From CBDANW01 sp965197825 (GTDB lineage: Bacteria; Acidobacteriota; Vicinamibacteria; Marinacidobacterales; DATDRI01): DNA of 64,000 nt. The translations under genes and the position numbers were made by a program. The stretch spans positions 1,426,001 through 1,490,000 of the forward strand of contig CBDANW010000003.1 in assembly GCA_965197825.1 (NCBI GenBank), written 5' to 3'. The notes under the pieces are model-generated. The model saw only the letters and a program-made list of their open reading frames with translations. It was not told the DNA's origin and ran no database searches. Below are positions 1 through 10,383 of the stretch, piece by piece (positions within the stretch are counted from its first letter, which is position 1; each line of letters begins with the position of its first letter).

Positions 1-64
1 AAGACGGCTCTCCAACCCAATTGCGGCAAGAGCAAAGCCGTGACCGCGGCCGCTACTCTATAAC

Positions 65-433
65 CTAACTTTGCATCAATCCCATGGCCTTACCGCGATG
101 CTCGGGAGGCCAGGTCTCCGCCACCAGCGCGGCACCGCTCGCCCACTCCCCTCCCATTCCCAACCCGAGGAGAACCCTAAAGGCGGCGAGCTGGAACACG
201 GTCTGCGCCAACCCACAAGCAGCCGTAAAAATCGAGTAGACCAGAATGCTCAACATGAGCGCCTTCGTCCGACCTATCCGATCCGCCAAGACGCCGAAGA
301 CAACGCCTCCCACCGCGGACGCGAGCAACGTGAACGAAGCGAGCAAGCCGCCCGTCCCAGCATCCATGCTCAGGCTTTCCATCACCTCGAGGAGAACCAG
401 CGCGTAGAGCTGGACATCCATGCTGTCCAACAT
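65..433 (-). pseudogene. MFS transporter, N-terminal fragment
   Basis: This is the N-terminal part of a major facilitator superfamily permease. The peptide opens with the family's LDSMD segment at the start of the first membrane helix. It then carries the loop 2-3 signature GVLADRIGRTKAL near residues 47-59 and a later GMGGEWASGAALV segment typical of helix 4. It stops at 122 residues, against about 400 for the family, so at least seven helices are missing. Upstream codons (to about 481) continue the homology without any ATG, GTG or TTG, so the 5' end may be lost too. The substrate cannot be told. It is a relic; sequence left of 65 shows nothing recognisable. Confidence 0.75.
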
Positions 434-683
434 CCACCCGAGTGAGGCGGCGACGAGGATCCGTCTCTGCTGGGACGTGATCTAGCGATACGAAGATTCC
501 GATGCAGGCATGCGTTTCGATTTACTAGAACATCCGAAGAGCGCTGTCAACGGTGTTCCGAGTGAGCTCACCGACGCGACCACGTCTAACCGCCGGAAAC
601 AAAAAAAGCGCGTCGGCGTAGGCATTTCACTACGCCGGGCTACCGAGAAGGGACCTCTCTAAGACCGTAACGTCTTAGGACTA
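434..683. other. intergenic stretch with a small hairpin
   Basis: No coding pattern is seen. Just before the left end of element A there is a 7-base inverted repeat (CTAAGAC...GTCTTAG, about 659-678), which could be a hairpin or part of an older target site. Confidence 0.4.
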
Positions 684-1319
684 GGGGATGTCCAGCCGGA
701 TGTTGAATTTGGGGTAGCGGCGGCTCCTTGGCCGGCCTAAGAATAGGTCTGCCAATAAACCGTCTCCAGAGGGGGACAAGGAGCCACCAATGCCTAGGAA
801 ATCGAAGAAGCCAGTAAGAAAGCAAACGCACTCGCCTACGGGCAAGGTAGTTGGCCAAGTCGGTCAGATACTGCTACCGATGATAGCTGGGATCGCGGCC
901 ACGAAGGCGGATCTGACGGAATGGGTGTACGAGCAAGGACTGACAGCTCTGCACCTACTGCTCAGAGAGGACGCCGAGGAGATCGCGGGGCTCAAGGGCA
1001 AGCACGAGAAGGAGCGAACTCATAACCACTGGGGGAGCACGAACGGAGAGCTGAGCTTCGGTGGTCGTCGCATCCAAGTGTCGCGACCTCGAGTTCGTTC
1101 GAAGTCGGGCGAGGAGGCGTCGCTTCCACACTTCGAAGCCTTCCGCGAAGAAGACCCGCTTCCAGAGCGAGTGTTGAATCAGATCTTGGTGGGGGTATCG
1201 ACCCGAAATTACGAATCGAGTCTGGACAAACCCGCGGCCAAGTTGAAGTCTCGTGGCACGAGTAAGAGTGCCGCCAGCCGTCACCTCGTGAGCCAGACGA
1301 CTAAGAAGCTCGAGGAATA
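684..1319 (+). mobile_element. Element A copy A1, 5' fragment (IS256-type)
   Basis: The left end matches the terminal inverted repeat of the other two copies, starting GGGGATGTCC. The sequence then follows copies A2 and A3 almost base for base through the transposase start and into the middle of the gene. Identity stops after GAGGAATA at about 1319, where unrelated DNA begins, so roughly the last half of the element and its right end are gone. No target duplication can be checked. It reads as a one-ended deletion remnant. Confidence 0.85.
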
Positions 1320-1320
1320 A
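790..1320 (+). pseudogene. IS256-family transposase, N-terminal 176 residues (copy A1)
   Basis: This is the N-terminal part of the element A mutator-type transposase, beginning MPRKSKKPVRKQT. It is nearly identical to the same region of copies A2 and A3; one visible difference is Trp for Cys in HNHWGSTNGE. The frame ends in TAA at the point where homology with the full copies ends, just before YLSRRLEEFE. The catalytic DDE residues all lie downstream, so the fragment cannot be active. The ATG follows AGGAGCC, a usable ribosome site. Confidence 0.85.
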
Positions 1321-1410
1321 GGGGAGCCGGTTGGTCGGAAAAATATCTTTGTCACCTCCTGAAATGAAGCATTTTTCACTTGCCGTGAGATCGTCTCTAT
1401 GATCTAATCG

Positions 1411-1590
1411 TATTCCGTGGTTCGCATAAAAAACGAACACGACCTCGAAACACTCCGCCAGATAGCTCTCCTCGTTGATAACGAGAACCAGCGCCTCGTC
1501 AATGAAAACGTTCGTCTGCGAGTGGAACTGGCGAGACTCCATGGTTCGCTTACAGACTCCTTCGATATGGTGGTAGGCTTCTTCATGGCG
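1411..1590 (+). pseudogene. IS66 TnpC-like N-terminal fragment
   Basis: From a GTG at 1411 a short frame reads as a leucine-zipper-like segment: DLETLRQIALLVDNENQRL, then ENVRLRVELARL. This resembles the N-terminal coiled coil of IS66-family TnpC transposases. It runs into TAA after about 59 residues, before any zinc-finger or catalytic region. IS66 pieces also occur at 12535-13240 and near 40455-40923. The match rests on pattern recognition of a short, low-complexity region, so confidence is modest. Confidence 0.45.
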
Positions 1591-1649
1591 TAATCCTCCT
1601 CCTCGCCTTTCCAGGCGCGGTTTCGTTTTGTTTAACCGGAGGTTACGCC
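1587..1649. repeat. imperfect inverted repeat with GTAA ends
   Basis: GGCGTAATCCTCC at 1587-1599 is the near-exact reverse complement of GGAGGTTACGCC at 1638-1649. IS66 ends begin GTAA, and the IS66 end at 12535 starts GTAACTCCTC, so this may be a pair of IS66-like tips or a small MITE. No 8-bp duplication flanks it. It could also act as a hairpin upstream of the receiver gene. Confidence 0.4.
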
Positions 1650-1694
1650 ATTTTTATTTCCACGGGAATCGGGGCGGATCCTACTGAGCATCCG

Positions 1695-2087
1695 ATGAAG
1701 AGACTTCGCGTACTGGTCGCAGATGATTACGCACTGATCCTCGATCTCATACACCACGTGCTAGCGCGGAGGTTCGAGATCGTCGGGCTGGTCTCTGACG
1801 GAGAATCGCTCATCGACGCCGCTCGACGACTCCACCCTGACGTCATCGTCATGGACATCAACATGCCGCTGCTTACCGGACTCGAAGCGGCGGGCGAGCT
1901 TCGCAAGACCGCCAATCCGCCCAAGTTCATCTTCGTGACGATGCACGACGATCCCCAGGTGATCGACAAGGCTCTCTCCTTGGGAGCCTCCGGCTACGTT
2001 TTCAAGTCGCGGCTGATGTCGGACCTGGAGCAGGCCATCGATACCGCGATTAACGGTGGGGTCTTCATCTCACCGACCCTTCGCTAG
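1695..2087 (+). CDS. response-regulator receiver domain protein
   Basis: A single CheY-like receiver domain of 130 residues, closest in pattern to the NarL/FixJ class. The acidic pair is at VADDYALI, the phospho-acceptor is Asp54 in VIVMDINMP, the conserved Thr/Ser is in FVTMHD, and the switch Lys104 is in YVFKSRL. NarL-type regulators normally continue into a LuxR-type helix-turn-helix. Here the frame stops right after GGVFISPTLR, so the DNA-binding domain is absent. It may be a true single-domain regulator or, given the degraded surroundings, a truncated one. No kinase gene is adjacent. Confidence 0.8.
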   Translation: MKRLRVLVADDYALILDLIHHVLARRFEIVGLVSDGESLIDAARRLHPDVIVMDINMPLLTGLEAAGELRKTANPPKFIFVTMHDDPQVIDKALSLGASGYVFKSRLMSDLEQAIDTAINGGVFISPTLR

Positions 2088-2095
2088 TGGAAATC

Positions 2096-4929
2096 TTAGC
2101 GGTTCTCTGCATTCTCCGGCGAAAGCAGCAGAGGCGCTCCCGCGATGCCGAAACGGGCGGCATCAACCGCATGAGGCGGCGCGAGCGCGTCGTCGTCCCC
2201 CGACAGGGCCACGAAGCGTAAGAGCCTGGCCAGCCGGTCGCGGAACTGCTCGATGCGCAGGTCGCTGAACCCGGCCTCCTCGAGCGCACGCTCCACCGTC
2301 TCGACGCCTCCGAGCTGTGCCAGGATGTCGTCGCGCTGAGCTCGATTCCAGTCCCGCCGATACTCCGCAAAGCCTTCCTGAGCAAACGCCTCGAGCGCAT
2401 CTGCGGGAAGTCCAAGCCAGGCCAGAGCGGTCGGGGTGATATCGAGGATCGTCGGGTAGTGGAATCCGTCCTCGCTTGCGATCACCGTCCCGTCGGGCAG
2501 CGTCTGGTAGCGTTGGGAAGCGAAAAGCGCGCCCGTCGCCACGTCAGGACCAGAAACGAGGAGGAGCGTTCGTTTCTCGCCCGCGTGGATTCCGCCATGT
2601 CCAGCGGCATTCTCGCCGAAGTTCCAATCCCGGCGATGAACGGTCAGGACGTCGCCGATCGCGGGGTTGTTCGAGTAGAGGTACGATCCGACTCCGGCGA
2701 CGGCGTTGTGGTAGAAGTGTTCGCTCGCAGGCGCCGCACTCCGATCGTTCCACTCGCGATAGGTTCCCACGGAGCCTTCGCCCTGCCCCCAGTCACCGTA
2801 GCCGAGCGGATCCTCGGCCGAGCCTTCGTCGACTCGATAGCGGAACACCAGCTGGCCGGTCTGCTCGTCGCGCCAGGCGGTGATCCGGCCCGAGTTCGAA
2901 AAACGATCCATCACTCGGATGTGCATGATCGACGGAACGAGGCGCCCCACGCGAATCCGATCGTTTTCTTCCCAGATGAAGACGAGTCCCACTCCAGGGT
3001 TCGCCTTGAGTGTATCGATGACCGTCGTCTCCGATCCGGTTCCACCTCGATAATCCATAATCTGACGATAGGACGGGCGCGCCTCCCAACTGCAGGCTTG
3101 CTGCGACGAATCTGCACAAGATGGAAAAAACAACTCGGCGTTGTTGCGCGCCCCCCCTCCGTAGACCAGCCGCACCCTACGATCGAAGAAGCCCCGGTTT
3201 GCGGCGATTTCGGCATCCACGTAATCGCGATCTCCCCGCAAGTAGACGCTGACGAAGAGACCCGTCGCTGGCTCTGCGGCGGGATCGAGCGCCTCGTCCA
3301 AACGCGGATCGATGATGAGGGACCTCAAAAAGAACAGCCACCAGTAGCTCTCGTGGAGGTTGGCTCGCAAGGCGACGCGCAGCTCCTCGAAAAAATCCTC
3401 CGACCACCTTTCGGCTTGCCTCGTGACATCCTGAATCTCTTCGGACTGCCACGAGGTGTCACGGTAGGGCTTGGACAACCTCTCCGGCATCGACTCGTAA
3501 TCGATTCCGAACTCCGCTTCGGGCAGGAGGCGGCTCTCTCCCGCTCCCGACTCGAGGTTCAACGCCGAGTTCAGGTAGTCGAAAAAGCTCACGCTCAATG
3601 ACTGGGGATTTCGTGAAGAAGCGTCGGTGGGACCGTCTGGTCCGGCCGGCACGGCCGGTGCCATCATGTGACGAGTATCCACCATGCCGTGATCCCCGAA
3701 AAGGATGAACAGGGTTCGTTCGAACAGGGAGTCCTCGATCGTACCGTTCGTCATGAAGCTCAGTAGTTCGTCGTCCGCAGGCTGGTAGAGTCTCCTACCC
3801 TGGGAGTCGAAGCGGATACTGCGGAAGCGATCGATTAAGCGGCCAAGCTCCATATCGATCAACATCATCGCTAGGACGTAGTCCGGATGCGCGACTCGCG
3901 GAGGGTCATCCCCTCCCGGAACGCCCAGAACATGCTCGACATCCTGAACATCCTCGACATCCTGAACTGGGGGCAGCTCGACGCAGAGCCGAAGGTGTGA
4001 CCGGGACGACGGTGCGTGCTCGACTTCAGTGAAGTAGAGATCCTCCAGCCGCTCCAGGTGCTCCCCGCCATCGTCGAGAACCTCGAAAACGGTCGGATCC
4101 ATGTCTTCCTCGTCGCGAATGAAGCAATGTTGCCGGAGAGACTGTTGCCGGCCCGGAGACGGTAACGCCACGGAGATGAGAAAACTCGTCCGCCGCTGCG
4201 AGGAGCAAGACGGACAAGGCTGGCTCTTCTCCTCCGGGCTCCGGGCAGTCCGCTCGTGGACGTCGAGGAAACGCTCCATCGTCGCGTGAGCCTGTCGGTA
4301 GTAGGTATGATCGTAGACGGCTCTCGCTCCCTCCAGATAGGCCCGCCCGTAGTTCTCGAAGCGCACGCCGCGGCGCGCAAGGCTCATACCGGCGACCAGG
4401 TTCTCACCCCGGCGACCAGGTTCTCACCCCGGCGGTCGAGAAGGTCCAAAATAGTCGGGTAGTCTGGAAACTCGAGTCCGAGCGCGTAGTTCAGCACCTC
4501 GGCCGGATCCAACCAAAAATTCCGAAACCGAAAGTCGGAACGATTGAACTGCCACCATCCGACTACTTCCGTATCCAGTTGGGAAGTAAGGTAGGACTGA
4601 ATCACTTTCATTGTTTCCGACTTGTCCACGGTCGCCGCGTCGTAGGAGATCCTCCCGCGGGAAAGGAGGAATTCGAAATGCGGGAGGCGACCGGACTCAA
4701 GCAACGCGCCGAAGACATCGGAGCGGAAGCCGTCGAGGTGGATGAGCTGTACGTGCCGCGCCCCCAGCTCGATACGGTATACCTCTTCGGCCTCACGCGT
4801 CTCTTGCGGTGAGCCGCACGCGGCGCCAATGCCGAGGAGCAACGCAGCCAGGACGCGAACGTGGAAGCAGGAAAGCGCTGCACGCTCGGAATCATTCACT
4901 TCTTGTCGCGCCCTGTTCGTGGAGTTCAT
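2096..4929 (-). pseudogene. alkaline-phosphatase-superfamily lipoprotein, broken by a 20-bp duplication
   Basis: A large secreted hydrolase of the alkaline phosphatase / type I phosphodiesterase superfamily. Metal-site signatures are visible: VQLIHLDGFRSD near the N-terminus, LFGDHGM in the middle and AGHGGIHAGEKR later. The signal peptide ends in a lipobox (GIGAACG). The start is chosen at 4929 (MNSTNRAR) because GGAG lies 8 bases upstream; an in-frame ATG at 4956 has no such site. Two frames, 4384-4929 and 2096-4387, join if one copy of the tandem 20-bp unit at 4391-4430 is removed, giving LLDRRGENLVAGMSLARRG. The full protein would be about 940 residues. As written, translation ends at TGA just after the repeat. 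An internal Asp-Val-rich repeat lies near 3935-3975. Confidence 0.8.
4391..4430. repeat. two exact tandem copies of a 20-bp unit
   Basis: The unit CGGCGACCAGGTTCTCACCC occurs twice head to tail. Twenty is not a multiple of three, so the second copy shifts the frame of the phosphatase gene. Removing one copy restores a continuous, sensible reading frame, which shows the duplication is the lesion. Such a repeat could revert by slippage. Confidence 0.95.
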
Positions 4930-5026
4930 GGAGTTCACTCCGGTACGGAAATGCATCCTGCCATTTGTGGAACGTCAATGGGAGGCCTCACCATGTGTTA
5001 GAATCGCGATCCAAAGAAGGACAACC

Positions 5027-6037
5027 GTGACCGATTCTCTTCCGTTGGGTAAGCTCAAGCCGCAATTGTTGCGGGACTTCCTGTCTCGTCACGTTGTAGC
5101 GGACCCGCGAGTTCTGGTGGGGCCTCAAATCGGAGAGGATGCGGCCGCCATCGACATGGGCGACCGTTACCTGCTCTTGGCCTCCGACCCTATCACGTTC
5201 ACGCCCGATCGAATCGGCTGGTACGCCGTTCAGGTCAATGCCAACGACATCGCGGCGATGGGTGGTCAGCCACTGTATTTTCTATCCACGGTGTTGCTAC
5301 CGGAACAGACGATGACGGCAGACATGGCGGAGGCGATCTTTGCCGACGTAGCGGACGCTTGCCGCGAGCTAGGGTGCACGCCGGTCGGCGGGCACACCGG
5401 GGTCACTTCCGGCATCGATCGCCCCATTCTTTCCGGCACCATGGTCGGGGAGGTCGAGCGCGACCGCCTGGTGACGTCGTCCGGAGCGCGATCCGGTGAC
5501 ATGCTGGTCCTGGCCCGGGGGATCGCCATCGAAGCGACCGCCATCCTGGCACGTGAAAAAGCCGAAGAAGTAGGAGATGCTCTGGGTCCCGATTTCCAGC
5601 AGAAAGCGGTCCGCTTCCTCGATGATCCGGGACTGTCCATTCTCGCGGCCAGCCGGGCCGCTTGTGCGGCATCGGGAGTGCATGCGATGCACGATCCCAC
5701 CGAGGGCGGAATCGCCAACGCCCTCTGGGAGCTGGCAGAGGCGTCGGAAGTCGGGCTCGTGGTCAGCGAAACGGAAATACCCCGTTACTGGGAATCGAAC
5801 GAAATGGCCAAGTTGTTCGGAATCGATTTCCTGGGAGCTATTGCTTCGGGGGCTTTGCTGATCGCAGCGGAAGAGAAGAAGACGTCTCTGGTCCTCGACC
5901 ACCTCACCGACGCGGGCGTCGAAGCCAATGTGATCGGCCGCGTGGTCGCCCCGGAAACCGGCGTTCGCTTGCTCCGCGGGGAACAAACCGTCCGTCTTCC
6001 CCGCTTCGACGCCGATGAGCTTACACGCGTCCTGTAG
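5027..6037 (+). CDS. AIR-synthase-family (PurM/HypE-like) protein
   Basis: A PurM-fold protein of about 336 residues, related to HypE, SelD and ThiL. The N-terminal half has the ATP-site features GEDAAAID and VNANDIAAMGGQP; the C-terminal half has AMHDPTEGGIANALWELAE, the glycine-rich motif typical of HypE/AIR-synthase-related proteins. The start is the GTG at 5027, preceded by AAGAAGG six bases upstream; a longer ATG frame from 4742 overlaps the divergent phosphatase gene. No hydrogenase or selenium genes are nearby, so the substrate is unknown and a HypE role is not claimed. It ends 27 bases before the aldehyde dehydrogenase on the same strand, suggesting co-transcription. Confidence 0.8.
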   Translation: MTDSLPLGKLKPQLLRDFLSRHVVADPRVLVGPQIGEDAAAIDMGDRYLLLASDPITFTPDRIGWYAVQVNANDIAAMGGQPLYFLSTVLLPEQTMTADMAEAIFADVADACRELGCTPVGGHTGVTSGIDRPILSGTMVGEVERDRLVTSSGARSGDMLVLARGIAIEATAILAREKAEEVGDALGPDFQQKAVRFLDDPGLSILAASRAACAASGVHAMHDPTEGGIANALWELAEASEVGLVVSETEIPRYWESNEMAKLFGIDFLGAIASGALLIAAEEKKTSLVLDHLTDAGVEANVIGRVVAPETGVRLLRGEQTVRLPRFDADELTRVL

Positions 6038-6064
6038 AACGACCTCCTGAAGGGGGCTGGCCAC

Positions 6065-7462
6065 ATGAAAGTCGACGAGCTCTTCCGGCTCCAGCAAGCC
6101 AGCAGGCAGCGGCTCAAGGAAACAACGGCTGCCGAACGTATCAGAAAGCTCGACCGGATCGGAGCGACGCTAGAAAAAAGGCTCCCCGAGCTGAGCAAGG
6201 CCGTTTACGAAGATCTCCGCAAACCCGAGCCCGAAACACTGCTGAGCGAAGCCTATCCGGTCATGACCGAGATCAGGCACGCGCGTCGCAACCTCCAGGA
6301 GTGGCTCAAACCCCTCTCCGTCCCGTCGCCGCTCGTCCTCTTCAACGCTCGCAGCGAAATCCGGTACGAGCCGAAGGGGGCGGTTCTCATCATTGCTCCG
6401 TGGAACTTCCCATTCCAGCTCGCAATGGCTCCACTGGTTTCCGCTATCGCCGCGGGCAACGCGGTCATCGTCAAGCCTTCCGAACTCGCCCCCCGAACCG
6501 CCGCCTTCACGAAGAGTCTGCTTGCGGAGCTCTTCGATGCAAGCGAGGTCGCCGTTGTCGAGGGGGACCACCGCGTCGCCCAATCGCTAGCGAGGAAGCC
6601 TTTCGACCACATCTTCTTTACCGGAAGCTCGCACACCGGTCGGGAGATCATGGCCGCCGCGGCCGCCAATCTGACGTCGGTGACCCTAGAGTTGGGCGGG
6701 AAATCTCCGGCGATTCTGGATGCTTCGGCGGACATCCTGGATGCTGTTTCCAAGATCATCTGGGGAAAATGTCTCAACGCGGGGCAGGGCTGCGTCGCAC
6801 CAGATTACGTTCTCCTGCCGAAAAACATGGAGCTTCCATTCATCGATTCGGCTCGCGACGCGATCGAAGAAAGATACGGACCGGCGACCCGCATAGCCGA
6901 GAACCCCGACTACGGCCGGATCGTCAATCGCGATCATTTCAGGCGGGTGAAGAAACTTGTTGACTCCGCGACTCGAGACGGCGCACGCATCGAAGCCGGG
7001 GGTATTTTCCGCGAAGAAGATTGCTTCATTTCTCCTACCTTGCTCAGCGGGATTCCTCTCGACGCGGACATCATGCGAGAAGAGATCTTTGCACCGGTGC
7101 TCCCCATCGTTCCCTATCACACCCGCGAGGAGGCAGCTGCGTTCGTCAATTCCCGCCCACGCCCCTTGGCCCTTTACGTTTTCGGGAAGAATCCGAACGC
7201 TACCGAGGCCTTCATGAGCGAAATCGGCGCCGGAGGGGCAGTCGTCAATGACGTCGTCGTTCACTTCGGGAGTCCTTACCTGCCGTTCGGCGGTTTCAGC
7301 CACAGCGGTATCGGGCAGGCGCACGGTTTCTTCGGTTTCAAGGCCTTTTCTCATGAAAGGGCCGTCCTGCACCAGCCGAAACGAAGCCTGGCCAGACTCC
7401 TGTATCCGCCGTACAATCGATTGACAAGAAAACTTCTTCATCTTACCGTTCGTTTCCTCTAG
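6065..7462 (+). CDS. aldehyde dehydrogenase, class 3 (fatty-aldehyde type)
   Basis: A 465-residue NAD(P)+-dependent aldehyde dehydrogenase that oxidises aldehydes to carboxylic acids. Length and sequence fit the ALDH3 group (fatty or aromatic aldehydes). Visible features are PWNFPFQL in the substrate tunnel, the nucleotide-site KPSELAP and FFTGSSHTGR, the general-base Glu in LELGGKSP near residue 209, and the catalytic Cys near 243 in NAGQGCVAPDYVL. The C-terminus has the family's PFGGFSHSGIGQAHGFFGFKAFS and ends in a basic, hydrophobic tail (KLLHLTVRFL), as in membrane-attached fatty aldehyde dehydrogenases. An AGGGGG site precedes the ATG. The gene appears intact. Confidence 0.92.
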   Translation: MKVDELFRLQQASRQRLKETTAAERIRKLDRIGATLEKRLPELSKAVYEDLRKPEPETLLSEAYPVMTEIRHARRNLQEWLKPLSVPSPLVLFNARSEIRYEPKGAVLIIAPWNFPFQLAMAPLVSAIAAGNAVIVKPSELAPRTAAFTKSLLAELFDASEVAVVEGDHRVAQSLARKPFDHIFFTGSSHTGREIMAAAAANLTSVTLELGGKSPAILDASADILDAVSKIIWGKCLNAGQGCVAPDYVLLPKNMELPFIDSARDAIEERYGPATRIAENPDYGRIVNRDHFRRVKKLVDSATRDGARIEAGGIFREEDCFISPTLLSGIPLDADIMREEIFAPVLPIVPYHTREEAAAFVNSRPRPLALYVFGKNPNATEAFMSEIGAGGAVVNDVVVHFGSPYLPFGGFSHSGIGQAHGFFGFKAFSHERAVLHQPKRSLARLLYPPYNRLTRKLLHLTVRFL

Positions 7463-7630
7463 TGTCTCGTCTCGGGAGTGATGTTAGCATCGAGAGTGTC
7501 GAGGCGCCCGGATCGCAAGGCGTGGCGAGGGCGACATACCGGGCGTATTCAACCGAGGCGCAACGCGCGCTCGAATGCAACATGACTTCTCCCCGCCAAG
7601 ACCGACCGGGGCGAGATCCCCCGTTCCGCC

Positions 7631-7951
7631 TCGGCGGTTCCCTTGATACACCAGGGCAATCCGGTGGGAGCGATGACCGTAGAAAGCACTCGACGCGGGG
7701 ATTTCAACACCGAACACGAACAAATGCTGGCGGCCCTAGCCGGGATTCGACATCGGGACTGCATATCATCCGGCGGACAACCTGAACGGCTATTTCTAAC
7801 GGCGAGAGCGCCTCGAAAAGTTGCTCCTGGCGACTCGCCGACTGCCGGCCGCCGAGATCTTTCGTCTGCTCGTCGGCTCCGTGGAGGACTTCTATCGAGA
7901 TTGCGCAACAACATGACGAATATGACCGTCATCGTGTTGAAGTCGGCATAG
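7631..7951 (+). pseudogene. GAF domain / PP2C (SpoIIE-type) phosphatase relic
   Basis: The first third reads as the end of a GAF sensor domain (PLIHQGNPVGAMTVESTRRG, then DFNTEHEQMLAAL). After a large internal loss, two frames carry the end of a SpoIIE-like serine phosphatase: LPAAEIFRLLVGSVEDFYRD in one and NMTVIVLKSA in the other, the latter matching the usual DDMTVVVLK ending. Frames change at least twice. The complete gene was probably a GAF-PP2C regulator of an anti-sigma pathway; only scraps remain. The 170 bases between the aldehyde dehydrogenase stop and this relic show no gene. Confidence 0.65.
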
Positions 7952-8153
7952 TCGTTTCGCGACGTCGACTTTTGGCTTCGGGGTGTTGGCTTTCTCCCCC
8001 ACCGCGACCTGATTCCACCACAGTTGGCATCCCGGCCTGCTTCGCAAACCAGAAGGTCTGCGTCGAAATCCCTGTTATTCCTTGCACTTAGAAGCCAAGG
8101 TCCCCTCCCCGGGTGGCCTGGAAGTTGCATCGGAGGCGAGAGCAAGGATTGGT

Positions 8154-10383
8154 GTGGCCGAAGACTCAAAATCCGAAGTCAAAGAGACCAGCACAGAGCT
8201 ATCGCCGCGCGCGTCCGCCCTGCAGGGCCTTCTCCCCTTGCTCATCAAAGCTCAGAAAGGCCTTCGACTCTACGAGGCTAACAACGCCATCGCCCGTCGC
8301 CTCGAGAACGATCTCTACGGGAAGCTCTTCGCCCATCTCGAAGAGGACGGATCTTTCGAGCTAACCATCCAGGAGTTCAGGATCCTTTTCGGCGAGGACA
8401 AGATCTACGAAGGCCACGACCGGAACGACAGTCTCGCCTTCACGCTCTTCCGCGACGGAATCCGTCGCCTCAGCTTTCACCCCGGTCTCGAGGATCAAGA
8501 GCTTCACGGTTTTCTGAATTGTCTGAATCGAGCCGGCGTCCACTCCCAAGAGCAGGATGACCTGGTCAACTCTCTTCTGGGAGCAGGATTTCAAGTCGAT
8601 CAAGTACTACGCGATCGAGGATCTCCGTGATGAATCCACCGGTCCTAGCCTGGAGGAGAAGCTCCAGTCAGGTACGACAGGAGAAGGAAGTGGTGGCGCC
8701 ACCCCCGATAGCGTCAGCCTGAAGGATCTGGAGCAACCCAACGCCCACCTCCCCAGCGATGCGTGCCGTCTCAAGGAGGAGGAGTTCGAGGCTCTTCGTG
8801 CCGAGCTCGTCAATCAAGAAAGCGAGCCCCTCGGCACCTTGGTCGTGGAGCTCGCCATCGAGCTCACGTTGCAAGAACGACGGCGAGAGGAGCGAGAGCG
8901 GATCGTCGAGAGCATGGTGGCCATCGCGGACCGGCTCCTCAAGGACGGCGAGCTCGGCGAGGTGGCGCGAATGTGCGAGCACCTCGAGGGCTTGGCCGAC
9001 ATGTTGCTGGCAAAGTCGGAAGCCGTCGGCCACCTTCGCGAGAAGGTCTTTCGCGCGCTCAGCGAGGCGGAGCGCCTGGGCAACTTTCTCGAGCAAGTAG
9101 AGCAGTCCCGCGCTCTCAAGCCTTCCGAGCTCACTACCTTCCTGGCACGACTTGGATCAGACGCTCTTCGGTCGCTCATACCGGCGATGGCTCGTATGAC
9201 GATGTCCCCCTATCGCCGTGCCGTGGCCGACGCCATCCTAGCGAAGAAGGAAGAAGCGGCCACCGAGTTGGGGCGTCACATCCCTTCCAACGGCGACATA
9301 CCCGACACGACGTTCGTTCGAGAGCTCGTCTACATTCTCTCGCATCTTCCCGAGGACCAGGCCCTGCCTCTCGCGGAGCAGCTGCTGGAGGCCCCAGACG
9401 AAACGATTCGGAGAGAAGCAACGGCGGTTCTGGGGCGGTTCCGCGGCACGCGGAGCGGTGAGATTTGCCTTCGACAGGCACTGGACTTCATCCGGGAGTC
9501 GATCTCGAACCTCGACTCGCCCGCCCAACTCAACCTGCGCCAGGCGAAACGTACGGTTCAAAAGCTCGTCGATCTAAGCTTCGAAGAAGGAGAAGGCTTC
9601 TCACTGGCGGGAATGGCCTCCATCAAGGACCACGACAACTACACGTTCAATCACATGGTCAACGTGAGCGTGCTAGCGATCGCGTTCGGTCAGCGACTTG
9701 GCCTCAAACGGCAAGACCTCGCGCAACTTGGACTGTGCGCGCTCTATCACGACATGGGGAAACTGCATATTCCGTTGGAGGTTCTGAACAAGAAGGGCTC
9801 ACTAAGCGAAGAAGAATGGGCGATCATGGGTAATCACACAGTCTATGCGGCCCGGACCCTCTTTCCTCTGATTGCGGATGATCCCGGAACGCTTCATCGG
9901 ATCCTCACCGCGCTTCAACACCACGTCGGATACGACGGCAAAGGCTACCCAGATCTGAAGCTTCGCACACGACAAGGGCTCTTCACCCGGATCGTCTCGA
10001 TAACCGATACCTTCGACGCGATGACCACCAAGCGCATCTATCAACGGCAGTTCCTACCCAGCGAGGCTCTGGCCATCATCCAGAAGGCTGCCGGCACTCG
10101 CTACGATCCGCTCCTCGTCAAAGCCTTCATCAATTGTATGGGAGTCTTCCCCATCGGCTCGACGGTATTGGTAACGACCGGAGAGCTAGGCGTGGTGGTG
10201 GAGTCCAACCCGGACCCCGATCGCGCCCACCAGCCCAAAGTAAAAGTCGTAACCGACGCGAAACGCAGCCTCACCGAGCCCCAACTCGTGGACCTGAGTC
10301 ATCACAGCCAAGCCAACCGGGCCATCGTCAAGTGCGTGGACCCCGAGGTATTCGGAATCAACAGTGCCCACTATGTCGTCTAA
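8154..10383 (+). pseudogene. HD-GYP domain protein with one-base frameshift
   Basis: A c-di-GMP phosphodiesterase-like protein of about 742 residues in two frames. The first 140 residues (GTG 8154, preceded by AAGGA) run to EQDDLV. The second frame continues LFWEQDFKSIKYYAIEDLRD, so one extra base near 8570 (GTC-A-ACTCTC) breaks the gene. The middle is a helical HEAT-like region. The C-terminus is an HD-GYP domain with ALYHDMGKL and GYDGKGYP. The usual HHExxDGxGYP signature reads HHVGYDGKGYP, so the Glu is replaced by Val. A PilZ-like or other small C-terminal extension follows. If the shift is real the phosphodiesterase domain could only be made from an internal start. Confidence 0.8.

Noticed and set aside
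1587..1649. Possible integron attC site
   Set aside because: The outer arms pair, but there is no RYYYAAC/GTTRRRY core, no inner L boxes and no integrase or cassette array.
2459..3601. Long plus-strand open frame opposite the phosphatase gene
   Set aside because: No recognisable domain; it is the shadow of the real minus-strand gene, whose motifs are clear.
3935..3975. Asp-Val repeat in the phosphatase as a CRISPR-like or VNTR locus
   Set aside because: Short in-frame coding repeat with no spacers or regular units; it simply encodes DVEDVQDVEHV.
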